A stretch of 16,683 nt of DNA. Origin: Candidatus Rhabdochlamydia sp. (lineage in GTDB: Bacteria; Chlamydiota; Chlamydiia; Chlamydiales; Rhabdochlamydiaceae). Positions 1 through 5,989 of the stretch are shown here, piece after piece; the stretch's first letter is position 1; the number at the start of each line of letters is the position of its first letter. The DNA lies in contig JASHXO010000242.1 in assembly GCA_030043495.1 (NCBI GenBank), positions 1 through 16,683 of the forward strand. Reading direction: 5' to 3'. The notes beneath the pieces were generated by a model. It was not told the origin of the DNA. It did no database searches and was given only the letters and a program-made list of their open reading frames with translations. Made by a program: the position numbers and the translations under genes.

Positions 1-627
1 GAATTTTTCATTCGTCATTTAAAGCCTGAATGCCGGCCTATTGCTAGTGGCAATGATGTGGCTATTCTTCCTGCAGATGCGCGTTATCTAGTTTTTCAAA
101 ATATCGAGAAGGCAGAAGGATTTTGGGTCAAAGGAAAAAAGTTTTCTCTCAAGGATCTGTTACAAGATGAAGAATTGGCCGGCCAGTATGCCCAAGGGGC
201 GATGGTGATCGCACGATTATGTCCTGTCGATTACCATCGTTTTCATTTTCCCTGTCAATGCACTCCAAGCAAAGCCCGTCTAATCAATGGTCCATTATTT
301 TCTGTTAATCCGATGGCCCTCGTGCGCAATATCAAAATCTTGAGTGAAAATAAACGCATGATCACTTCGCTAAAAACTCGGAATTTTGGCAAGGTACAGT
401 ATATTGAAGTGGGAGCAACCTATGTAGGAAGTATTCATCAGACGTATGTTCCGGGTGAATCTTATGCCAAGGGTGAAGAAAAAGGTTATTTTTCTTTCGG
501 GGGTTCCTGTCTTATTTTATTGTTTGAATTTGGAAGGATCGCCTTCGATCAAGATTTGATCGATACCCCGATGAAAACGATGGAAGTGCGAGGACTATTA
601 GGTCAGTCTTTGGGAAGAGCTTTGTGA
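1..627 (+). CDS. psd: Phosphatidylserine decarboxylase proenzyme, 3' part (5' end outside window)
   Basis: The reading frame is open from base 1 and ends with TGA at 625-627, giving the last 208 residues. The enzyme decarboxylates phosphatidylserine to phosphatidylethanolamine at the cytoplasmic membrane. Visible family landmarks are FFIRHLKP at the window edge, PADARY (Asp codon 76-78), the His-containing YHRFHFP segment (about 232-252) and FGGSCLILLFE. In this family the proenzyme cuts itself between Gly and Ser, and the Ser (codon 505-507) becomes the pyruvoyl cofactor, so beta and alpha chains would split there. About 90 residues are probably missing upstream, judged from the usual length near 300. 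GTG at 58 is an internal codon, not a start, because conserved sequence precedes it. The gene is convergent with nth, with only 2 bases between the stops. Family assignment is firm. Confidence 0.93.
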   Translation, partial: EFFIRHLKPECRPIASGNDVAILPADARYLVFQNIEKAEGFWVKGKKFSLKDLLQDEELAGQYAQGAMVIARLCPVDYHRFHFPCQCTPSKARLINGPLFSVNPMALVRNIKILSENKRMITSLKTRNFGKVQYIEVGATYVGSIHQTYVPGESYAKGEEKGYFSFGGSCLILLFEFGRIAFDQDLIDTPMKTMEVRGLLGQSLGRAL

Positions 628-629
628 TT

Positions 630-1247
630 TTAAAAGAGTCTACAAATGGGGCATTTTTCTTTCTTGTGTCCGCGTGCAGGGCAATATTTTCTTCCGAAAT
701 AGATCATCTGTAGGTGTAATTTATTCCATGCCTTTTTGGGAAAAAGCGCTTTTAAATCTTTCTCCGTCTGTTTGACATTTTTTCCCGAACTCAAGCCCCA
801 ACGTTTGGCTAAGCGATGGATATGTGTGTCGACGGGGAATGCAGGTTGATGAAATGCCTGAATCATGACGACGGAAGCTGTTTTATGTCCAACTCCAGGC
901 AATGCCTCTAATTCCGAGAATGAGGCGGGAACTTTGCCGTGATGCTTCTCAAGCAATATCTTTGAAAGATTCCAGATCGCTTTGGCCTTTGTGTTACTGA
1001 GCCCACAGCATTTGATGACTGTAGCAATTTCCTCGATGGAAAGAGACAGCATCTTTTCGGGTGTCGATGCTTTAGCAAAGAGGTGCGGGCTAACTTGATT
1101 CACACGCACGTCCGTGCTTTGTGCGGAAAGAAGGACAGCGATCAATAGCGTGTAAGGATCTTTATGCAAAAGAGGAATTGCCGGATTGGGAAAGAGCTCT
1201 TCAAGAATGCGCAGGATTTGTTTTGCTTTTTCCTTTTTGGTCATCAT
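630..1247 (-). CDS. nth: Endonuclease III, base-excision-repair DNA glycosylase/AP lyase
   Basis: A 205-residue protein with the helix-hairpin-helix LPGVGHKTASVV (about 116-127). Lys122 matches the catalytic Lys120 of the E. coli enzyme, and Asp140 in PVDTHIHR matches Asp138. It removes oxidised pyrimidines from DNA and nicks the abasic site. The C-terminal iron-sulphur loop is odd: only three cysteines (189, 199, 202; spacing C-X9-C-X2-C), and the protein stops at CRLF, where the usual C-X6-C-X2-C-X5-C pattern has a fourth Cys. Two adjacent ATG codons (1247 and 1244) could start it; GGACGG just upstream is the likely ribosome-binding site and favours the second or either. A palindromic mobile element lies 23 bp upstream, so the native promoter may have been displaced. 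Identity is firm; cluster status is uncertain. Confidence 0.93.
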   Translation of the reverse strand: MMTKKEKAKQILRILEELFPNPAIPLLHKDPYTLLIAVLLSAQSTDVRVNQVSPHLFAKASTPEKMLSLSIEEIATVIKCCGLSNTKAKAIWNLSKILLEKHHGKVPASFSELEALPGVGHKTASVVMIQAFHQPAFPVDTHIHRLAKRWGLSSGKNVKQTEKDLKALFPKKAWNKLHLQMIYFGRKYCPARGHKKEKCPICRLF

Positions 1248-1270
1248 TCCGTCCTATAATGAGGAAGTTG

Positions 1271-1439
1271 CTAGTGCTCTGTAAACTTAATTTTTGCGGT
1301 TTCGGCTACGTCAAAGCCCCGGGGTTAAGCGATCGTAAAGCTAGCTGTATTGAATTAATACAGCGCGCTTTACGATCGTTTAACCGCGGGAGCTTTCACG
1401 TTAGCCCAAACTGCAAAAATTAAGTTTACAGAGCACTAG
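1271..1439. mobile_element. Palindromic MITE-like element, copy A (169 bp)
   Basis: Starts and ends with inverted CTAGTGCTCTGTAAAC, and almost the whole 169 bp folds on itself. Outer arms are about 58 bp, and inner arms (about 1327-1350 against 1358-1380) meet at a short TGAATTA loop. The inner stem is intact here but mostly deleted in copy B. The right outer arm has drifted from the left (CCGCGGGAGCTTTCACGTTAGCCC against the complement of GGCTACGTCAAAGCCCCGG). There is no room for a transposase, so it must be moved in trans. CTAG at both ends may be a 4-bp target duplication or part of the terminal repeat. It sits between the dehydrogenase gene of the RiPP operon (stop at 1467) and nth (start at 1247), where its hairpin RNA could separate the two transcripts. 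Confidence 0.85.
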
Positions 1440-1466
1440 GATTGATTCAGAAAAACTCCCTAAAAT

Positions 1467-2825
1467 TCAGATCATTTGAGGATCGAAGTCTGGAGCGACA
1501 GTCGAACCGAGCATGAATTCCCCCACGCTTGTTTCTTCAAGATAATTTGTACCAATCGCCTCGCAAAAGAGATCAGAATCTCCACCGCCAAGTGCGCAAG
1601 GGGCGAGCTGCATCGCTGTAGCGACGAGATACATCGTTTGATAGAGGATGCCGAGATTTTTTAGGATCAAGGCATAAGCCATGGATTGATATTTCCAAGA
1701 AACTCGGGAAAAGCGTGCAGAGATGACGATGAGGAGTTGGGGATATTCTTTTTTTGCAGAAGACCGGCATGCATTTTTTAGTAATTTTTCCGCAGAGAGG
1801 GAAAATCCCGATACTTCACAGAGTTGATGTTCTAAAGGGTGGTAATGGTAAATTCCCTGAGGTAGACCTTTGCACTGGTGGACCACTGGATATAATTCCA
1901 GTTCATAGCGTGCTCCGCCTCCAGGGTAAGGTCGGGAGGTGAATTCTTGGTCGTCCATGACGTGCATTTTTTTTACTCTTGCGCAGCGAAAAAGAAACTC
2001 AGAGAGCTGTTCGAGAGAGATAGGATTTGATCCGTGAGTTCTAATCGATTTTCTCTCCTCTAAAACAGTATTGAGGGACTTGTCACTTTCCTCCTCAAAG
2101 CTGGGGAGTGGAAGCATCTTTTTCGACGGGCAATTTTTTACGCCGGGTAGAGGAGGAACTTTCCCCTTAAAACGATAAGTTCCTCCATAAGGCGAGTGAT
2201 GTCTACCTGCTCGACTTCTCGAGTGGAAAAAAAGGTCATGGTACTCCCATTGAGAAGAGGCCTCATCTTCTTTTGTCGTCGAGAGAACCTTTGCAGAGGA
2301 GAGCAAAGTTAAGGTTTCCTGGAGTTCTTTCAAGGAGAGGTGTGAGAATTGTCTGCGGATCTCCGAAAAAAGGATCGGTTTTTTTAAGACGTAAAACAGA
2401 TCCATGCCTGTTCGTTCTCGGATTACGATTTGGGCCGAGCTTAAGGGGGTTTCAAGCACAATCTCTTCAGAGCTCGGCCTGCAAATGACAAAACGGGAAA
2501 GTTGATAAGGATCTTCAGAGAGTCGGCCTTCAAATTGGAATCGCGCATTAAAAGGAGTGAGTTCTACGAGTTGAGTTTTATAAATGAAGAGACCTTGCTT
2601 TTTAAGTAGCTCCAAAGCATAGAACAAAAGACTCAAATCGCCCTCTTCCGCCTGCATTTTGCCTACGAGATCTTCCTCTTCTTGTTCAAAAGCCAACGAG
2701 GAGAAGATCCTTTCTATGATTGAAGAAAACCCTTTGCACGTCAAAATGGGATCGGGGCCTTGGAAGATTTTTACATCTTCATTTTCCTTACTTAGAGTAA
2801 GACCTGATTTTAATTTGAATTTCAC
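1467..2825 (-). CDS. SagB-type azoline dehydrogenase of a TOMM/RiPP cluster
   Basis: A 452-residue protein in two parts. Residues 1-220 form the SagB N-terminal region and end with the typical WEYHDLFFHSRSRAGRHH and TYRF segment (193-219). Residues 250-445 form an FMN nitroreductase-fold domain with ERKSIR (257-262), PGGGARYELELY (301-312), a long hydrophobic helix ILKNLGILYQTMYLVATAMQ (387-406) and LGG near 412. In thiazole/oxazole-modified peptide pathways this enzyme uses FMN to oxidise azolines to azoles. It starts with GTG at 2825, overlapping the upstream YcaO stop as GTGA, so translation is probably coupled. It is the last gene of the four-gene minus-strand operon; the palindromic element begins 27 bp beyond its stop. 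Family assignment is strong; substrates are inferred from the precursors at 5122-5817. Confidence 0.9.
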   Translation of the reverse strand: MKFKLKSGLTLSKENEDVKIFQGPDPILTCKGFSSIIERIFSSLAFEQEEEDLVGKMQAEEGDLSLLFYALELLKKQGLFIYKTQLVELTPFNARFQFEGRLSEDPYQLSRFVICRPSSEEIVLETPLSSAQIVIRERTGMDLFYVLKKPILFSEIRRQFSHLSLKELQETLTLLSSAKVLSTTKEDEASSQWEYHDLFFHSRSRAGRHHSPYGGTYRFKGKVPPLPGVKNCPSKKMLPLPSFEEESDKSLNTVLEERKSIRTHGSNPISLEQLSEFLFRCARVKKMHVMDDQEFTSRPYPGGGARYELELYPVVHQCKGLPQGIYHYHPLEHQLCEVSGFSLSAEKLLKNACRSSAKKEYPQLLIVISARFSRVSWKYQSMAYALILKNLGILYQTMYLVATAMQLAPCALGGGDSDLFCEAIGTNYLEETSVGEFMLGSTVAPDFDPQMI

Positions 2826-5092
2826 AGAAACATACCAATAGGATTGAGTTCAGACTCTTTTCGAGATTCTTTTAGCCATTGCATTTTTACAGGGACCTCA
2901 TAAAGGCGGCCTGACGCGAATCTCGGCCAGAAGTGTCTGAGGCCAGGAACGATCACTTTGACGACGTTTAAGCCAATTTCAGCTCTTGTCTGATCTAAAA
3001 CAAGAAACTCCATGCCCTGGGATTCCACGATTTTTTGGCAATGCTTAATATCCTCTAACAGGTCAGGCGATTCCCACATAGGAAAGTCTTTAGAAGATTT
3101 GATCGAAGACCCTTTCAGAAAAGGTTGGTTTTCTATTGTGGCGCGCGTCATCCAATCATAGACGATCTGTTTATCGATTCGGTCTTGCTCATCGCAGGGA
3201 TTTTCTTCCCAAAAAGGTGAGCATGTTGAAAATTGGTTCATCTCTGTCAGTGATCGTAGCAAGGCGATACGGACATCTAAATGTGCTCCAAATCCGATAA
3301 AAATTTTTTCCTGCTCGCTCTGTTTTAAACGAGAAAGGGCCACAAAAACAGGAATCCCTAAATCCGAAGAGATGTCTAAAACCCAAACCTCTCTGCCCAT
3401 CTGTTCATACTCTTTTAACAGCTTTTCAATGTAGGGAATCTGGAAACTTTCCAAATCGATCAGAGGTCTTTGTAATCTATTATACCACCAGATGGCTATG
3501 CTATCCCGCTCCACAAGTTCAAAAAAACCTTGTAAGATCGCTTCTTCTATGCAGTTGCCCGCGGCACATCCATTGGAATCTGCAGAAATCTTCCAGGTTC
3601 CTCCTTGAGAAAAGCTGTAATAGCAACATGCCGTAGGATAATACTTGTAGCACTGTTCTGTCAATGACCAGATCGGGCTCCAATCTATGATTGCATCCTC
3701 GATAAAAGGGTCGCTGACTTTATGGAATCGATGCGCAAGAGGATTGGTGGTTTGTCTCTCTTGGTATTGGCGATAGCTATAGAGAACAACGCGATGAGGA
3801 TGGATTGCCTTTGTCTCTAACTGAAGGAAAGAGGCTTGAATTCGCCTTTCATCTCCATGAAATTCTCCAGACATGCGTTCAATACATTCACACAAGCATC
3901 CTGCCTTAGCCTCGACATCTGTCACTCCCTTACCGCCGCTAAATGCGCGAAAATTTCTCACGTTCCTTCCCTTTTGGATATCAGGGATTGCTCGATTAGC
4001 TCCCGCTGCATAAACATGAATAGTTGGGCTATTAGAAACACATTCTAGATCTAGAACAACTCCAGTGATCGGGCTGATCTGGGAGGAGTATTTTTCAAAA
4101 GTCTCTTCCGCGGATAGGCAGCGATACCCTCCCTGATTAGAATACTCTTTTTTCTTTGATGCGAGCAAGAGTGGGGAAGGCTCCCGATATAGATGAGATG
4201 TCGTTATACTGCAGGAAGTGCAATGTGGGCGTTTTGACAAAACATGCACCTGCTGGTGCAGAGTTAAGGTGTCTATTGTTAATAGTTTATTCTTTAAAAT
4301 GTCGTTTTGTCCAGCGACAATGTATTTAAACACTTCTGTGGCAGTCAAGCCTAAAGCGATCTTTTGCGTGCTTGCTAACATAGCGTGGGAGGGGAGGAAA
4401 AACTCTTTTAAGTCTTTCTTTTTTTGCACGTAAGATTCAGCCATTCGATTTCGTTGTAATCGAAAGGCAAGGCATTCATGACAGCCCGTTTCTTCAGGCA
4501 AGAATAGGGGTCCTATCCACAGTTGACTCCCATAGGGCTTGACCAGTAGCCAGGGATGATTCTTTCTCAACGCAAAAGCATTAAAATCAGATAGCTCCCG
4601 CTGGAGATAATCTTTAGCAACAACGACTGAAAAGTCTGCTTGATTAGGATCGCTGACAAGTTGAACATGTAAAGAGGTCAACAGTGAAATAAAGTCTGAA
4701 TCGACCTTTTCTGCACAAAATGTTAAAAAGACTTTTGTCGACTGCAAGCGATCAAAAGCTTTCTGTTCAGAAATCTGCAATAAACCACAAAACGCCGAGA
4801 TTTCTTGAGAAAATCGAGTGGCTTTAGCTTGAATAAACCCCCTTTTCTCTAGGCGAAAGAGGGCATAATAAAGGTCGCTAGCAGAGACCTGCTCTTGAAG
4901 TAAATCCACCAATGTGTCTGCATTGTACTTTCCCTCTTTGAGAAACGGGCATAGCAGCAGATAGGGCCTTCCCTCTAGAAAGATCCTATCCTGCTCCGAG
5001 AAAAGAAAAATTCCTTCATCTTCAATGCATTCGACTCGATAGCAAGGGTTCCAAGAAATAGATTCACTATTATCGACTAAGGAAATACTCAT
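2822..5092 (-). CDS. Fused TOMM cyclodehydratase: leader-binding/E1-like domain plus YcaO domain
   Basis: A 756-residue protein from ATG at 5092. The N-terminus (15-90) looks like the winged-helix leader-recognition domain, with YRVECIEDEGIFLFSE and a DLYYALFRLEKRGFI helix. Next is an E1-like region with two CxxC pairs (Cys204/207 and Cys291/294) fit to hold zinc. The YcaO ATPase domain (about 325-740) carries AFSGGKGVTDVEAKAGCLCECIER (near 383-406), NCIEEAILQGFFELVERDS (near 513-531) and GFGAHLDVRIALLRSLTE (near 600-617). YcaO enzymes use ATP to activate the backbone amide before Cys, Ser or Thr and form azolines; the N-terminal part delivers the precursor. The C-terminus is LNPIGMFL, without the proline-rich tail common in this family. 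An ATG at 5110 is possible; one at 5167 would overlap the precursor gene by 46 bp and is unlikely. Precursor 1 ends 29 bp upstream. Confidence 0.92.
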   Translation of the reverse strand: MSISLVDNSESISWNPCYRVECIEDEGIFLFSEQDRIFLEGRPYLLLCPFLKEGKYNADTLVDLLQEQVSASDLYYALFRLEKRGFIQAKATRFSQEISAFCGLLQISEQKAFDRLQSTKVFLTFCAEKVDSDFISLLTSLHVQLVSDPNQADFSVVVAKDYLQRELSDFNAFALRKNHPWLLVKPYGSQLWIGPLFLPEETGCHECLAFRLQRNRMAESYVQKKKDLKEFFLPSHAMLASTQKIALGLTATEVFKYIVAGQNDILKNKLLTIDTLTLHQQVHVLSKRPHCTSCSITTSHLYREPSPLLLASKKKEYSNQGGYRCLSAEETFEKYSSQISPITGVVLDLECVSNSPTIHVYAAGANRAIPDIQKGRNVRNFRAFSGGKGVTDVEAKAGCLCECIERMSGEFHGDERRIQASFLQLETKAIHPHRVVLYSYRQYQERQTTNPLAHRFHKVSDPFIEDAIIDWSPIWSLTEQCYKYYPTACCYYSFSQGGTWKISADSNGCAAGNCIEEAILQGFFELVERDSIAIWWYNRLQRPLIDLESFQIPYIEKLLKEYEQMGREVWVLDISSDLGIPVFVALSRLKQSEQEKIFIGFGAHLDVRIALLRSLTEMNQFSTCSPFWEENPCDEQDRIDKQIVYDWMTRATIENQPFLKGSSIKSSKDFPMWESPDLLEDIKHCQKIVESQGMEFLVLDQTRAEIGLNVVKVIVPGLRHFWPRFASGRLYEVPVKMQWLKESRKESELNPIGMFL

Positions 5093-5121
5093 CACTTGCG
5101 ATATTCCCATCTTTGCGCAGC

Positions 5122-5451
5122 TTAACGGGCTGCGGTGGCCCCACAGCCTCCGCACGTTCCTCCGCACTTACCCTCTCCTCCTGCTGCAGCGATCTTTTTT
5201 AAAGATTCTTCTGTGAGTTCACCAGAGGGTTTTTTGGGTAATACAAGATGAAGCACTTTCTCACTATCTTCATCTATTTTGCATTCTATACTAGGAGGAA
5301 GCTCTATGCCGTTTTCTTTGAGCACAGATCGTGGATCTTTGATCAGACGTTGCTTAAACGCAGCATCGCTCCATGCTTTTGCAACAATTTTGGCCCATAC
5401 TCTGCGAAAAGCTTCTTGTTCTTGTTTATTCCATTCTTTTTCATTTTTCAT
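5122..5451 (-). CDS. NHLP-type RiPP precursor peptide 1, Cys/Gly-rich core
   Basis: A 109-residue peptide. Residues 15-75 resemble the nitrile hydratase alpha-subunit leader family: WAKIVAKAWSDAAFKQRL, then KDPRSVLKENGIELP, then an acidic segment leading to HLVLPKKP. ELTEESLKKIAAAGG (78-92) is the usual end of such leaders, so cleavage is expected after the GlyGly at 91-92. The remaining core is EGKCGGTCGGCGATAAR. Cys96, Cys100 and Cys103, and possibly Thr99 and Thr106, are candidate ring-forming residues for the YcaO/SagB pair encoded just downstream. It is second in the operon, 66 bp after precursor 2. No good Shine-Dalgarno site precedes ATG 5451 (AAGTAAAAAT only), unlike precursor 2. The final structure and cleavage site are inferred. 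Confidence 0.88.
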   Translation of the reverse strand: MKNEKEWNKQEQEAFRRVWAKIVAKAWSDAAFKQRLIKDPRSVLKENGIELPPSIECKIDEDSEKVLHLVLPKKPSGELTEESLKKIAAAGGEGKCGGTCGGCGATAAR

Positions 5452-5501
5452 ATTTTTACTTTAGACTTAATGTTATCCCGAGGACATTTTGATACAGTTA
5501 G

Positions 5502-5536
5502 TAACGCAAGTTGTGGATTATCCACAACTCGCGTTA
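5502..5536. repeat. Inverted repeat spanning the precursor 2 stop codon
   Basis: Two 16-base arms (5502-5517 and 5521-5536) with one mismatch surround TTA, which is the minus-strand stop codon TAA of precursor 2. One arm is the coding sequence for the last core residues (NASCG). The other arm is its inverted copy, so the plus strand also reads Asn-Ala-Ser-Cys-Gly in one frame. In the operon transcript this makes a 15-16 bp hairpin between the two precursor genes. No U-tract follows on the minus strand, so it is not a standard terminator. It could protect the upstream mRNA end or tune the ratio of the two precursors. Confidence 0.75.
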
Positions 5537-5817
5537 GAATGATATTGTCCTGCTCCAGAGATCTTCTTCAAAGATTCTTCTGTAATCTCTCCTGGAGGTT
5601 TTTCTGGAAGTGAGAAGTGGATCACTTTTTCAGTGTTTTCATGGATTTTACACGTCATCCCACGAAATTCGATCCCGTATTCTTTGAAAATGGGTAAAGG
5701 ATCTTTAAGCAGTTTCTGTTTAAAGGCATCATCGCTCCATGCTTTTGCAATGATCTTGGCCCAAGCTTTATTGAAGGCTTCATATCGTTCTTTGGTCCAT
5801 TTTTCTTGTTTGCTCAT
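5518..5817 (-). CDS. NHLP-type RiPP precursor peptide 2, short Ser/Cys core
   Basis: A 99-residue paralogue of precursor 1. The leaders match closely, with WAKIIAKAWSDDAFKQKL, KDPLPIFKEYGIEF, VIHFSLPEKP and EITEESLKKISGAG at equivalent positions, which shows a tandem duplication. The presumed core after Gly90 is only QYHSNASCG, with Ser94, Ser97 and Cys98 as possible ring-forming residues. Most of the difference between the two peptides is in the core, as expected when one modification enzyme serves several substrates. It is the first gene of the operon and has a strong ribosome-binding site, GAGGAG, 8 bases before ATG 5817. Its last five codons lie in the hairpin at 5502-5536. Confidence 0.87.
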   Translation of the reverse strand: MSKQEKWTKERYEAFNKAWAKIIAKAWSDDAFKQKLLKDPLPIFKEYGIEFRGMTCKIHENTEKVIHFSLPEKPPGEITEESLKKISGAGQYHSNASCG

Positions 5818-5825
5818 GTTTTTTT

Positions 5826-5831
5826 CTCCTC
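5826..5831 (-). promoter_or_regulatory. Ribosome-binding site of precursor 2
   Basis: The minus strand reads GAGGAG with an 8-base A-rich spacer to ATG 5817. This is the best Shine-Dalgarno sequence in the RiPP operon and fixes the start codon. Precursor 1 and the YcaO gene have weak sites, so expression may fall along the operon. Confidence 0.75.
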
Positions 5832-5848
5832 ATTAACCTTGATTTTGG

Positions 5849-5896
5849 GCACAAAAAATTGTGCATAGAAATGGAAAATACCATCGGTATATTTCC
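5849..5896 (-). promoter_or_regulatory. Two small hairpins in the RiPP operon upstream region
   Basis: GCACAA-A4-TTGTGC (5849-5864) is a perfect 6-bp stem. GGAAAATACC-ATC-GGTATATTTCC (5873-5896) pairs over 10 bp with one bulged base. Both lie in the 172-bp gap between the pyrophosphorylase stop (5990) and the first precursor gene, so they would be in the 5' leader of the operon mRNA or act as operator or terminator structures. Neither has a clear U-tract. I could not place a confident sigma-66-type promoter in this gap. Confidence 0.4.
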
Positions 5897-5989
5897 AGTG
5901 TGTACGGAATTCATTGAATTTTTATCAAATAAAAAATTTAACAGTGCATAAATAGTTAGGTTCATTTTTAGTTTTAGAAAAAAATTGGA

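Noticed and set aside
1255..1260. Perfect TATAAT on the plus strand
   Set aside because: It points into the palindromic element with no gene downstream for transcription, and no -35 match.
1256..1285. Promoter for nth built from the element end (TTTACA at 1285-1280 and CATTAT at 1261-1256, 18-base spacer, minus strand)
   Set aside because: Transcription would begin at or next to the nth start codon and miss the GGACGG site; only a leaderless message would fit.
1121..1423. 100-residue plus-strand reading frame
   Set aside because: It runs antisense through the nth start and across the palindromic element, and has no family-like motif or ribosome-binding site.
5093..5167. N-terminal extension of the YcaO protein from ATG 5167
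   Set aside because: It would overlap the precursor 1 core codons in another frame and add 25 residues unlike the family.
5502..5536. Intrinsic terminator between the precursor genes
   Set aside because: The hairpin has no T-run on the minus strand, so it is reported as a hairpin and not as a terminator.
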